NCBI GenBank assembly: GCA_025200525.1 | Contig: CM045758.1 | Coordinates: 226,258,667 to 226,322,666 of the forward strand | DNA length: 64,000 bases | Source of the DNA: Camellia lanceoleosa | Lineage: Eukaryota > Streptophyta > Magnoliopsida > Ericales > Theaceae | Direction of reading: 5' to 3' | Shown: positions 24,786 to 36,201 of the stretch, one piece after another | Layout of the letters: the number at the start of each line of letters is the position of its first letter | Position numbering within the stretch: the stretch's first letter is position 1 | Made by a program: the position numbers and the translations under genes | The notes under the pieces: generated by a model | What the model was told of the DNA's origin: nothing | Seen by the model: the letters and a program-made list of their open reading frames with translations, nothing else | Databases searched by the model: none

Positions 24786-27272
24786 TCATTCTTCCTCGCT
24801 CGAAACAAGATCTTCTTTGTCCACACCTTCATCTAAGGGGGTCTGGGCCACATCGTCTTCCTCTACTCTAACAGTGTTGAAGTCCAAGTCTGGGAACAGC
24901 TCTTCAACCTTTCGCTTAAAAGTTTTCCAGCCGCTGTCCCAGAACTCAGCCATCTCATGTTTGTGGAAGTCCGACCGCTAGAAGCTCTGGATCACTTCTT
25001 CTTCACTCTTGCTCCCAGTGGTCGCTCTCAATGGGCCAGCCCCCCCAGACCCCTCTCTTGCCAAGTTGCTTGCGATTGCGGCATCAATGGCCATCTGGAA
25101 GTCGGCGGACCCCTTGAACTGCTCAACCGCTGCAATGCATAGGTCAGGGTACGCCACCCTCTCAGATGCCAGTTTCGCCCTTTCTTCCTCCAAGGCCTTC
25201 TCCAGCCCTGCCTTCTCTGCCGCTACCTTGGCACGCTCGTCTGCCAGATCTTTCTCCAACCCAGCGATCTTTAGATCTGCTTCTTCCTTTTCTTTAATCG
25301 ACTGGGCGCGCAGATCCTCGTTATAGGTCATCGCCTCATCCCACCGTTCGTTGGCGACGGTGCAGGCCTTCTACGCCTCTTCCAACTTCTTCTGCTCACC
25401 GACTAGCTGGAATTCGAGCGACACCATCTTGTGGCGTTCCGTCTCCAACTCCAACTTGGTCACGAGCAGCTCAACATGGGCACGGTCGGCAACATTCCTC
25501 TGCACCGTCGCCAACACCTCCATTTTCTTATATACGGGCCTCTTCACCTTCGCACACTCCGACTCGACGCTCTTTCTCCGTCCTGCAGTCTCCATCCTCA
25601 AATTTTTAAGCTGGGCCTTCACCTCCCCTAACTTCATCTTCAACGGCTCAATTTCTCCCTTTGCATACGCCGCTTTCCTCAGTAAGGCTCCTGCTAAGGT
25701 CGTCGCCTTCATCTGGGCAGAACACAAAACCCTTTGCAGTTCGGCCTCAGTGAAACTGGCCATTGAGCGCACGGCTGCCTCTTCCACTACCCTCAAAAGG
25801 CGATCTGCAGCTGTCCTGGCTAGGCCTCATTCTCCCTCCAGTCGCCCAGACACTGCTGGAGCATGGTAGATGGCAGTCTTTAGCTTGACCCCCTCTCCTT
25901 GGCGCACAGGACCCCCTTTGGGCTGCTGCCCCACCCCCTCCTCAGGGCCAGTTGAGCCACTTTCCACTTGCATCTTGGGACCCATAGCACTCATGTGCTC
26001 TTCTTCCTCTTGGGCCCTTTAACCTTTGTCCCCCTACGCCTCTGGGATAACCACCCCTTCTGGAGTAGCCCCTACTCCCTTCTCCTCTGCCTTCTCCGCC
26101 ATGGGAGTGTCCTCCCCACCAACCCTCATCTTCTTCGAACCGGGCGCATCTGTAGCCCCCTCAGTGGCAACCCTCCTATTCTTCAATCTCTTCAGTCCAA
26201 CCTCCACCTCTCATCTGTCCCTCTCCTTCAGGGGGTCTATGGGTTGTGGCAATGAGGCAAACTCACTCAGGTTCTTATCGCCCAAAGGCTTAGGGTGAGT
26301 TCGAATCCTCTCCCTCATTATCACATTTGGGGCAGGACCCAAATTTGCCTCTTTATACTTGTCCGCTCGGGCAAACAATCTCCTCTCCTCCTCCTCCTTT
26401 GCCTTCCTTTGCGCCTCTAGCTCCTCCCTTGCTGGGTCCTCCCCAAATGGTTGCGGTCCCAATTTCAGGGTGAACAACATTGAAGGCAAGACCAGCTCAT
26501 CCCATCTCACCCCTTTCTCTTCCCTCTACTCCCTCACCTTCTTCACTCGGTCTTCAGCCTCTCCGCCCAACTTAGGCTCGACTGATTTGGTGGGGACCTT
26601 CCACGTTGTGCGAACCCCAGCTCCACCGTTCGCCATCACAAAGAACCATCTCGGCCTCCACCCCTTCACCGAAGATGGAAGACCCGCCACCAGCCCTCGC
26701 CCTACCATTGCTTGCAGCGTCACCCATGTCTCCTGCTGACCGGAGGCCTTGTAGCAGGAGAAGAACTCCTCTACTATCATTGTCGTCCCTCTGGTTGCCT
26801 GCGGCCAAGCACTCGCGCACGCCATTACTATCTTCCAAGCGTTCAGCATCAGTTGCCCTGGCGCCGCTTCGAGCTTGTTTAGCACATCCACCACTACTTG
26901 GGGGAGAGGTAGCCTCAAACCCCCTCGCAATGCCTCCTCATACAAGCTAAATTCGCCTGGTCGCACGTCTGATGCCCTCTCCTTGGTTGTGGGCAATCTT
27001 AGCCCTATCTCCGAGGGAATTTGATACTTCTTCCTTATCCCCTCCAATTCCTCTACTGTCAGTACGGATCTGTCCGGTTTGGTGTACCAATGGTTGGGCT
27101 CCACCTGGCTAATAGGTCTCACAGTCGAGATTATTGTCTTAGGGCAAGCCCGCACAGCTTGACTTGCTCCCTCCCCCTCCCTACGCTCCATACGATATTG
27201 TTCTGCCAAGTCCACCGCATCGTCGTCGCCTAATGGATCGACCCTTGCGGTTGTTGCTTCCTCTTGGGCCAT
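24786..27272 (-). pseudogene. Antisense additional ORF of element B (Transposase_28-like, coiled coil)
   Basis: On the minus strand one frame of 829 codons runs from MAQEEATTARVDP at 27272 to a TGA at 24786. It has in-frame stops at 26526, 26211, 26034, 26019, 25824, 25371 and 24978 but no frameshift. The N-terminal half has GLRLPTTKERASD, FSLYEEALRGGLRLPLPQVV and GQLMLNAWKIVMAC. This resembles the plant domain filed as 'putative gypsy type transposon' (Transposase_28). The middle is charged and proline-rich. About 25330-25800 and 25130-25330 are long E/K/A-rich coiled-coil segments. The end is FWDSGWKTFKRKVEELFPDL and an acidic tail. The function is not established in this family. Confidence 0.78.
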
Positions 27273-27399
27273 CTCTCTTGTGTGTCTACGAATGGCTTCG
27301 GATGCAGGCGCAAGAAAGTTCACAAAGTGTTGTAGAGGTGTGTCACTGGCAACGAACGAGTTTACTTCTGAGATATTTTGATTTTTTGCAAAGAGATAG

Positions 27400-27962
27400 G
27401 TAAAACGTATAATACCAAAAGCCCAAGGCTTGCCTATATTCCAAGGGTCACAATTAAATTTCGCTAGTTTGAAAATTTTCAAAAATCCGCCAAAACTGTC
27501 TTTTTAACACCCTATATTGACCTATCGTTTCATTTCTTACTTAGCGCCAAACCTTCCCCATCATGGGATTCCGCCACGTGTATGCCCACGATCCACTGCC
27601 CCATTCCCCTACCTTGTCTTTTTTACTTCAAATCACCACGTGCCCTGCCACTCCTCGAGCCCCGCGTACCGCTACTTGCCCCTCCACTCATGGTCGGTCC
27701 CTCCACTCGGTCACCCTTCGCGGTCGGCCCTCTTCATGGTTAGTTCCTCCACTTGGTCACCCTTCGCGATCGACCCTCCTCATGGTCGGCCCTCCACATG
27801 GTCAGCCCTCTATGAGGTCGGCCCCCCTTATTCGATCACCCGTCGCGGTCGACCCCCCTCATGGTTGGCCCCTTCGCCTCGCCGGTCTCTAGCAACCATC
27901 ATTCTCTTCATTATTCCCTTCGTTGGACTAAAGCTGCACTTGGGAATGGGAGACTACTAACA
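27400..27962 (+). other. Region between antisense ORF start and 3' LTR of element B
   Basis: Contains likely 5' leader and promoter sequence for the antisense ORF on the minus strand. At 27640-27880 there are imperfect repeats of GGTCGGCCCTCC-ATGGTC type. A purine-rich TTGGGAATGGGAGA at 27940-27953 is a probable polypurine tract for element B. The plus-strand reading frame here is a repeat artefact. Confidence 0.5.
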
Positions 27963-28537
27963 TGGGTAGATCCATAAAGGCTATAGCCCACTATGAACAA
28001 CCCAAGCCCACCACTTAGGGCCCAATACATAATTCAACTCATGAGGCCCAACATGGCTGGAAGTCAACATGGCATTAAGGACCAATGACACTCAGACACG
28101 TGGCAGGTGAAGGACAAGCCACATAAGCAGACAAAGATCCTGCAAAGTTATTGCACTGCACATCAGCCATTAACGAAGCCCCTTACAGTATTTATTGCAA
28201 TAAGCCCTCCCCATCGAGACAGAACGGCCTTACCATGAACAAGACAAGCTAGGGCATAGACTTTCGGCCATGGCGACAAGTCGGAAGGGACAACGAAATG
28301 ATTACCAAAGGATATAAACAGACGTCGAAGACAAGAAGAAGGTTAAGCTTTCTATCTCTAATCTATCTCTATACTCCACTTCTCTTTCTAACTTGCTCAT
28401 CGGAGGGTTCACTGGGGGACTCCCCGTTCCCCGTTGGACTCTTGTGCAGGTCTTCTGGTGGGCTTGGTCATTCGAACGCGGGTTCTTGAAGCGTGGATTA
28501 GTCCGACCCGTTCCATCTGGAACACGCTATATCATCA
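27963..28537 (+). repeat. Probable 3' LTR of element B
   Basis: From TGGGTAGATCC to ATATCATCA, about 575 bp, borders approximate. It holds a TATA-like GATATAAACAG near 28310-28320, followed by a CT-rich leader and the CATCGGAGGGTTCACTGGGG type segment seen after the promoter in Tat LTRs. The 5' LTR needed to fix the ends lies outside the window. Confidence 0.6.
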
Positions 28538-28666
28538 GGACACGTCAAATGATGTGTCCCTTTAATTCAATAAATTTTTTGTAGGGGACATGCGTGTTCA
28601 TATTGAAACACGATGGGGCTTATTTTTAATTTTGTTATATTTATTTGGGGTCAAAGTGTAATATTA

Positions 28667-28703
<37 letters not shown>

Positions 28704-29200
28704 AACAACAACAACAACAACAACAACTTCGTTGCCCTAATCGCAACAAATGACAGAGAGTGAGGGTAAGCCCCTCTCTCTCTCATGCTCCATCTAATCG
28801 ATCCACCACTTCCTTGAACCAGTCGATCCACTACCTCCATCCAATCGATCGAAAACCCTCGACCCTCATCAAGTCGATTGAAGACCTCTATCCAGTCAAG
28901 CTCCATCCAGTCGTCTTCCATTCAGATGACTTTGAATGTAAGCCCCCCTCTCTCTCTCTCTCACGCTCGCTTGCTCTCTCTTTCTCTTTCTCTTTCTCTC
29001 TCTCCCTCTCTTTCTCAAAATTATTTTTTTTATACGTTTATATATATGTATATACGTAAGACTGTATTTTTTTTATTAAAAAAAAAATTATAGGTTTATA
29101 TATATACAGTATGTAAAATGTCTATAATTTAAGACATTTTAAGACTATATTTTTAAGATTGTATTTTTTTTTAAGACCTTTCCCCCCCCCCCCCTTCTAA
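28538..29200. other. Low-complexity spacer
   Basis: No gene is seen. It contains an A-run followed by (CAA)n at 28670-28728, a CT-rich microsatellite at 28943-29015 and a C-run at 29183-29195. The palindrome-like GACACGTCAAATGATGTGTC lies at 28540-28559. Confidence 0.6.
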
Positions 29201-29204
29201 CGTG

Positions 29205-29476
29205 CAAAGGACTTGGTTTTCGTTCATAACAACCTCCGTTTTTTATCAAGGAGAACCCCACAATACCTTGAAGGGGAGACTAAGTTATGGGATATTGGGG
29301 GCAATACATTTGATTCATTTGATGATGTTGGGATGCTTGAGGTTGCAAATCTCTCACTTGATGAACCTAAGATGGAGGTTGTGTTGTTTACAGATGATGG
29401 AGGTGCAAACGAAGAAAAAGATGGTGATGCTAATGATGATGCAGACGTGCAAGAAATTGGATCTACATCTACTTGA
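29205..29476 (+). pseudogene. C-terminal remnant of a hAT-type transposase
   Basis: The frame ending at 29476 encodes VFVHNNLRFLSRRTPQYLEG, then KLWDIGGNTFDSFDD, EVANLSLDEP and an acidic tail ending EIGSTST. The pattern of VHNNLR, GETKLWDIGG and LSLDEP matches the C-terminal end of plant hAT-family transposase-like proteins. Nothing upstream continues it, so this is a fragment. An alternative is the last exon of a domesticated hAT-derived gene. Confidence 0.5.
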
Positions 29477-29500
29477 AGCTTGAATTAATGTTACTATGGC

Positions 29501-29748
29501 GGTGTTTGGGAACAAATTTTTTAGGTTTTTTTTTTTTTTGTTTTTTTTTTTCACTAAAAGACAAATTGGTTTCGAAACCAAAAAAAAAACAAATTCAAAC
29601 AAAATATCACATCAAATTCCATAATCATTTCACTTTTTCTCTCACAAACATCACATCCAACCACAAAAAAATCCAACTATCGTCCCAAACACAAAAAAAA
29701 TTTCTCCAATAATATCCTACAACTAAAAAAACCTACTTCCCAAGCACC
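29501..29748. mobile_element. MITE, copy 1
   Basis: Terminal inverted repeat GGTGTTTGGGAA at the left and TTCCCAAGCACC at the right. The interior contains T-runs and TTCACTTTTTCTCTCACAAA, CATCACATCCAAC and CTAAAAAAACCTAC, all shared with copy 2 at 49970-50227. It lies directly after the hAT remnant. Superfamily unassigned. Confidence 0.75.
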
Positions 29749-31314
29749 CACTATGTTAGTGTTTGTTAATTTTGATTTAGGATGAATGTAATATGAATCT
29801 ACATAACACATAAAAATATAAAATAAAATAAAAATATCCGTCGTCTCCCCCGCTATGTCTGTGTCCCCATTTTTTGGAAATTGCTGTGTCTCATGTTCAT
29901 GTCCGCGTCCGTGTCCGTGCTTCATAGCCAACCATTGAGAAGAAAGAAAAAGAAAAAAAAAAATAGAAGAGATGAAAATGTTAACACCCAATCCTCTGGC
30001 ATCACATAAACCAATTCATTCCATTCACTACATTATAGTTTAGTTATAACTTTGTTTCAAAGTTATAGTTTAGTTCCCATACATCTATACACTTCTGTGG
30101 ATGTAGATTTCTAACCACACAGCCAAAAGGGGAACTCAGCTACAGAGCACTGACAAAATAGATTAAGCCCAAATAACCTACAACAAGAAGATGAGAATTC
30201 AGCAGTAATTCTTCCACCTAGGGACACTCCGACGATCAAGTTAATAGACAATATCTCTCAAAGATAGCACAAGCTGATAGTAGGACTAGAAATACCAATA
30301 TACCACGGTGACCCCGTGAAAATGGGAGTAGGGTAGCCCGAGAGTAGGGGACTCCCTTTCCATTACACAAGTCATGGACCTGCCTTAGTTACATAAACAG
30401 GGCTAAGGAAGCCCCCTTAGGCTTGGTACGAAAGCACAGTATGGCTGATAGCTAGCTTAGATATGGCCTTTGCCTTGAAAGGTTAGGAAGTTTGTAGTTA
30501 GGTGGCTAAGAGTGAAGGCATCATTGAGGTGAATACGAACATAGCTGATAGCAGGCTATGGAGTCTTGAGAATACATGTCTTGGCTAAATTAAACTGAGA
30601 AGGCAAGTGCAGTGGAAAACACTACCACTGCAAGTGCACTTGCTGAGACATCTGTGCCAAACAGATAGTACATAGTACATGCAGAGGGACACATGGCACC
30701 TTTAGTGGTCCAAGGCAGAAGATTCCATGTGATTCTTAGGGACACATGTCCTTATTTTATTTAGCCACTTGGTATCATTTGGTACCAAGGAAAAGCCTAT
30801 AAATAGGACTCATTTCCCAAGGTTCAAGAAGAGGATTTTTAGGACTTAGGAAGATGCTGCCTATTTGTGCACTGCCATTCTTTTCTCCTTGAACCACTTG
30901 CTCTACTCTCACCCAACTACTCATTCTCCAACTTTCTTAGATTTTGTTGACTCATTCTCTTGCAAGCCCAGATCTGTTGGATCATCAACATAGTTTTGTC
31001 TCTTTAATCACTGTTCACTCCGAACCCCCTACACCTAGCAACCTTTAGCGCTGACTTAACCACTCCTGCCTTAGCTCTATAGCCTAAATAAGGCGGCTAG
31101 CTAATCCATGGAGAGTAAAGTAAGGAAGAGGGGTTAAGAACCGAAGGTTGAGACTAAACGGGGAGCTTAATATACCTTTCAAGAAAAGACCTTTCTTTTA
31201 CGCCTTATTTGTTATGAAAGCGGAACCGCCGAGTGGAAGTGAGAAGGCAACTGGCTATTGTAGGGAAAGTGGTTGATCGTGATTACCATGTCATTGGTAT
31301 TGGTTTAGTTCGAG
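29749..31314. other. Unassigned region with promoter-like segment
   Basis: No protein-coding similarity is recognised. Around 30600-31060 it looks like an LTR or other transposon promoter: a TATA box (CCTATAAATAGGAC, 30788-30801) preceded by GACACATGTCC and inverted repeats near 30617-30650, and followed by a CT-rich leader. No second copy lies in the window, so it could not be classed. Confidence 0.35.
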
Positions 31315-31506
31315 TTGTCGATGGCTCAACACTCGAATGACATCAAAAGGCTCATAGAGATTTCGATAAAACAACACTCTCTAGTCCACATTTCGGACTG
31401 GGAAGAGATCTACCTCCCAGCTATGAAGGCTGGCAATAGATCCAGTCAAAACTGCCTAATGACTTCCGCAAAACTGATGGGACTTAAGTGTGTGAGTTAC
31501 ACATAA
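31315..31506 (+). CDS. Small ORF of unknown origin
   Basis: A 63-codon frame, or 61 codons from the second ATG: MAQHSNDIKRLIEISIKQHS and a tail ending KLMGLKCVSYT. I do not recognise it. It lies about 500 bp downstream of the TATA-like segment at 30788 and might be the 5' end of a lost coding region. It may be chance. Confidence 0.2.
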   Translation: MSMAQHSNDIKRLIEISIKQHSLVHISDWEEIYLPAMKAGNRSSQNCLMTSAKLMGLKCVSYT

Positions 31507-33556
31507 TACAATATACACATGTGTGTATATATATCAGCAGCCACTTAACATACTTGGCTGAAAAAGAATAGGTTAGTAGATCACCAATTTGGTCTGATCT
31601 AACCCAAGTCTCAAGATCCAAGATCCACAGATCATGGACCGGTTCGGGTAAGCTGCGCGCATGTATGTGACAACTTTTGCATAATCAACTTGGACCATAG
31701 TTTTGGCCCAAACCTATTCTTGAAGCATTTATAGCTTCCTTCTTTCAGAAAATTTGGATGCCCAAAGGGCTCATATCCTTATCAAAATCTTGAGATTTAA
31801 ATATCCATCAATGCTTTCCTGTATAAGAAATGTGAGATTTGTAGTTATACATAATTCCTAATACTTCATTCATGAGGCCAAATTTAAATTTATTTTTCAA
31901 TTTCTCAATTTTTTCTTCATTTTTTTTTTGTTGTTCTTTTTTATACTTAAATTTAAACTCATTTGATTTTACATCAATCAGTAGTTAAAATCTACTTTAA
32001 TTTTATATTAAAATTATCATAAAACTATTTTTTCCAACAATTTGAATAAGAGAAAAGGTAAGATATGCTGATCACGTTCATATTAATTTCTCTGTAGAGA
32101 GATAATGCATAAAGCATGCATGGTTTAGTTTAAAAAAAAGTATATATTGCAAGCAGATGTGGCCTTGCCTGTACAGCTAGGTAGGCACCTAAACAATATT
32201 GTAGCCAGGGGCGACGGCACGTTGAACAAAGAGGGTTAATGTGAACCCAATGATATTTGCAAAATGAGTATTATATATGTGAAGTTTTACCAATAAAAGT
32301 CAGTAATGTTGTGAATGAACCCACTCATTTTGAACCGTGCATTTCTGGGAATTCTCAAAATCTTTTAAGGAATGATTGGTTGATTGGAATGAAATTATTT
32401 TATTAAAATATTCATTTACATGTTTGATTGACTAAAAAATAATTAAAATTATATTGTAAATAAAATTACAATTCATTATTGTAAAAGAATTATCATTCCA
32501 TAGAAAAACTTAAGGAATGATAATTCCATTTCATTTCCATATCAATCCAGTAAACCAAATAATGCATAACTTGTATAAGAAATACAATTATATAGTTTTT
32601 ATAATTCTATGTTATATTATTTGGAGTAATAAATCTAGTAAGTTTTTTTTTTTACTTATTGCCCTTTTTATATCATTAAAGTAGGTCTTAATTTAGTTTT
32701 CAAAATTTTATCATTGAATTTTAATTTCAATTTGAATAATTTGAACTCTATACCGTTAGTTTTATTGCAATATTATTCTTCCGTCATGCGCTACTAACAT
32801 TCTGAATAGAAAAACAGCTATTGAAAAATTAGAAGGATTGGTGTAGAAATCAAAAAAATTATAGGGATCAACAATGCAATTTATTCATTTTTTCTTGTGT
32901 GAAAATTGCTAAAAATTCCATGTGAGTTGCACGTGGTATTTTTTCAGTTTAAAATTCTAATTGTAAGTGATGAAATAATCATTTTATGACAAAACTAAAA
33001 ATGTAAGGTTTAAATTAAAACTCCAAGATTCAAAATGAAACTTCACAAAAGGACCGACCTTGTAATTTACCCTTGTTTATAATTTTTTTAAATGATGAGT
33101 ATTTTCAATTTTTTAATTGTTCTTCATCATGAAAATGTTGAAAATAATACTAAAAAAAGTATTGAAAAACAATCAGTGGCGACTCTAGAAATTTTTCTGA
33201 GTGGTGTCTTTTCAATACTTTTTTTAGTATTTTATATATATATATATATATCATATCATATATATATCATATCAATGGCACAAAAGAAATTGTGTTACAA
33301 TGAGCTCACTGTGATTCCTTGAAGTAGCTAGGCTCTCTCTCTCTCCCGCTCGCTCTCTCTCTAATAAGATTCTTCAAGTATGGTGGTGAGTTTCGCCGTA
33401 ATGGTTGGTTCTAGGTACTGTGTTTTTTTTTTTTTTTTTTTTTGGGGGGGGCGGTGGGACCCTTTTTTGCCGAATAGAAATAGACAGATGAATCACATTA
33501 AATATGAAAGTGACTGAAATTGTTAATAAAATAAACTAAAATGGGATTTGAAACTA
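31507..33556. other. AT-rich intergenic stretch
   Basis: No gene is seen. It holds a possible short MITE with GGTTGATTGGAATG-like ends at about 32374-32562, a perfect 23-bp inverted repeat at 33146-33231, a TA tract at 33232-33262, CT microsatellite at 33332-33362, and a T-run followed by a G-run at 33424-33452. Confidence 0.5.
33146..33231. repeat. Perfect 23-bp inverted repeat (hairpin)
   Basis: 33146-33168 is the exact reverse complement of 33209-33231, with a 40-base loop. Each arm is itself partly palindromic (AATACT...AGTATT). It could be a small foldback or a MITE terminus. Transcript evidence would be needed to call an RNA hairpin. Confidence 0.7.
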
Positions 33557-33567
33557 TTCTATTACCA

Positions 33568-34452
33568 AGTCCGAATCCTCGGCCGCCCAACCCTACGACG
33601 CGTCTTGCGGCGCCCTAAAATGACATCGTTTTGGGGCGAGATTTCAATAAAAAAAAGAAGACATAACATGAGCAACAGAGGGAGAAGAAAAAAGAAGGGG
33701 GAAGAAGAAAGAGAGGAGAAGAAGAAAGAAGGCACCATCGAACTGTTGCCGATCGTTGCCGTTTCCCCCCGATCGTCCGTTGCTGATCGTTCATCGTTCA
33801 CCGAACTGTTGAGTCAGATCTGTTGATACTGATTGAATTCTTAATTCGAAGTAGTTTTTTGGATTTTTTTACTGGATCTGTATGTAAGATATGAACTGTT
33901 TTCATACACTTTGCTAGATCTAATGTTTGTCTGTTTGTATTGATCTAATAATCTAATTTTTATTAATTTTGATTATCATCTAGGATGTTCAAGTGTTATT
34001 CTATATATATATATATGTACACATACATCTCCGATTTTTGAAACTCAAATTTTTTTTTTTTTTTTGAATGGTTATTGGTGTTCTGGGTGTTTGAAGTGTT
34101 TGTATTGTTGTTTAAAAATCTGAGATGTATGTATACATCTGGGTGTTTGTATATATATTTGAGATCTATGTATTAAGGTGTTTGTATTTTTGTTTGTATG
34201 TAGTGTTTGTATTGTTGTTCAAAAATCTGGTTATTGATGTTCCAAGTGTTTGTCTTGCTCTGGGTGTTCTGGGTCTTCTCCTCTTTCTCTTCCTCGCTGC
34301 TTCTTTCTTCTTCCTCTTCTCTGATTCTAATTCTGATTCTGATTCTGTGCTTTTGTTTTTTTTTTTTTTTTGAAAATTTTGCCCCAAAACGATGTCGTTT
34401 TGGGGCACCGCAGGGAACTGCCGCAGCAAAACGCGACAAAGGATCCGGATTC
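33568..34452. mobile_element. Non-autonomous MULE-like element
   Basis: Flanked by the 11-bp direct repeat TTCTATTACCA at 33557-33567 and 34453-34463. Termini are imperfect inverted repeats of about 70 bp. They start TCCGAATCC on the left and, in reverse complement, ATCCGGATCC on the right, both leading to AAAATGACATCGTTTTGGGG-like sequence. A long target duplication of 9-11 bp and long inverted repeats fit Mutator-like elements. The interior is purine- and pyrimidine-rich with no transposase. Confidence 0.7.
34381..34406. repeat. 26-bp palindrome
   Basis: Arms GCCCCAAAACGA and TCGTTTTGGGGC around a TG centre, perfect. It lies in the right terminal repeat of the MULE-like element. A single, decayed version of the same motif is in the left terminal repeat near 33615-33640. 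Confidence 0.9.
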
Positions 34453-34717
34453 TTCTATTACCACCTTATGCCCCATTTTGTGAAAGGCTTCCAAACAGTG
34501 TGGTATTAAATTAAAAAATTATTATATATTTGGATATCTATATTGGATCCAAGAAACAAAAAAAGAATTTGATTCAAGATAAAATGGGGAAAAATAAATT
34601 AAAAAAAAGTGAGAATAAAATGAAAAATAATTTGTGAAAAAAAATTAATTTTTCATTTAGTTAATTCTTAACAAAAAAAACATATATAACTCTCTTATGT
34701 GCCATCATATATATATA
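34453..34717. other. Spacer between MULE and Helitron end
   Basis: AT-rich. No gene is seen. Confidence 0.6.
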
Positions 34718-35414
34718 CTAGGTATGCCCGTACCTGAAGGCATGGTGACCATTAATATATGAAAATATAATTGAATATAAAATTATTGGGTTAAAATGTA
34801 ATTTATTTAATTTGATGGGAAAAAAAATTTGAGGTGAAAATATAAGTAGATGATCCGTATGTTTTGAATTTTCAAATGAATTTTATAATTAGATTTTTGA
34901 AAAGAGTTTGGAGTATTGTAGTATGATGACACAAATGCAAACAAAGATCATATTACCAAATATTTACTATTATAGTATTTTTGTTTATGTAACCCACTTG
35001 CAATTTGTAATAGAAAATAAGCATTTTATTATCCTAGCCAATAACAGTACCCAAATAAATTTCTATATCCACATTTTTTTAGATAGTGAGTTTTGGTTGA
35101 AGTAAAGAAGAGAGATCTCAAAGCTATAGTTTTGCATCAATTTTAATGTAATGGTTAAAATCTACCAATTTTTATGGTTTGGTGGTCAATTTATTGTGCA
35201 GAAAATTAAAGAAATGAAAAATAAATAAATTGTATGCTACTTGGTGAATAAATCAATTTGAACATAAATTTTCCAAATTTATAGGTAAACGAAATAGTGA
35301 AAAGTAAACACATAAATGCTACGTAAAATTCAAGCACAACAAAAGTATAAGATTTTAAACAAACAACAAAATGTAAGTCCCACAACATAGAAACATCTAT
35401 ATAAAAATCAGACG

Positions 35415-35620
35415 AAATACGCCAGCCAATGCTATGCAATAGAAAAAAATAAACAACAAATTAAGCACACCAGCCAATACTCTGCAATACAAAAAAAAAA
35501 ATGCCAAATAACAAATTAAGCATACCAGCTAGTGCTCTGTAATACAAAAAAAAAAAAAAAAAAAGTCAAATAACAAATTAAGCACACCAGCCAATGTTCT
35601 GTAATATAAAGAAAATGCAA
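35415..35620. repeat. Four-copy tandem repeat in the Helitron
   Basis: Units of about 53-57 bp with the core AAATTAAGCACACCAGCCA and an A-run. Copy-length differences come mainly from the A-runs. Confidence 0.8.
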
Positions 35621-36201
35621 CACCCTTCATGATAAAAAGATAACCAAATAAAAATATGATTAGTTTTGTTTAACCTAATTCAAGAGCATATTAGGAAGAA
35701 AAAATAAAAAAATAAAAAAATATATATCACCTAGTGTGTTACATTTACAAAAACAAACTCATAGCATAAATCAATAATTCAAATGAATATTATCTAACAT
35801 ACATCTAAACTTAGTTATAAATTTCACATCGATCGAAAACTTTACAAAATACAGATCGTAGCTAGCATATGTATGCTTTTCACAAAAATAAATATGAGAT
35901 TCAAACTTGCTCTTTCTTAGAAATCCTAGGAGCGCCTCATCACTTTCCAAAAAGTTATCGTATCAACTTGTATGTATCCCCAGTGAGGAGCATGCACGAC
36001 AATCTACTAATTTATGAAAATAAAAAAAAGTTAGTATATTAATAAAAGACAATATATATATATATATATATATCAAAACACTTTCAAATTGAAATTACCT
36101 TGTTACATCCCCATCGAAGCAATTTGGTTGTATTTATATTTTTGAGCTCCATATATTTTTTAACCCAATCCTACAAAAGTCGACACATATAGTAAAATAT
36201 T

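Larger units (their letters stand above)
18496..28537 (+). mobile_element. Element B: Tat-lineage Ty3/gypsy retrotransposon, 3' part
   Basis: A plus-strand element whose 5' LTR and gag start lie left of element A, outside the window. It carries gag, protease, reverse transcriptase, two RNase H regions, integrase, a tandem-repeat tract, an antisense ORF and a probable 3' LTR. A second, archaeal-like RNase H and an extra antisense ORF before the 3' LTR are known hallmarks of Tat-lineage plant elements (Grande, RIRE2 and Retand type). Pol is broken by several frame changes, so the element is inactive. Confidence 0.88.

Noticed and set aside
27517..27960. 147-codon plus-strand frame before the 3' LTR of B
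   Set aside because: It crosses GGTCGGCCC-type repeats in the leader of the antisense ORF; composition-driven.
30600..31060. Possible endogenous pararetrovirus promoter
   Set aside because: Only a TATA box and leader were seen; no coat, movement or polymerase sequence is present.
32200..32345. GCCAGGGGCGACGGCACGTTG segment as a transposon end
   Set aside because: It resembles sequences seen in many plant elements, but no inverted repeat, duplication or second copy was found here.
33146..33231. microRNA precursor
   Set aside because: Arms are A/T homopolymer-rich and self-palindromic, which is atypical; no expression evidence.
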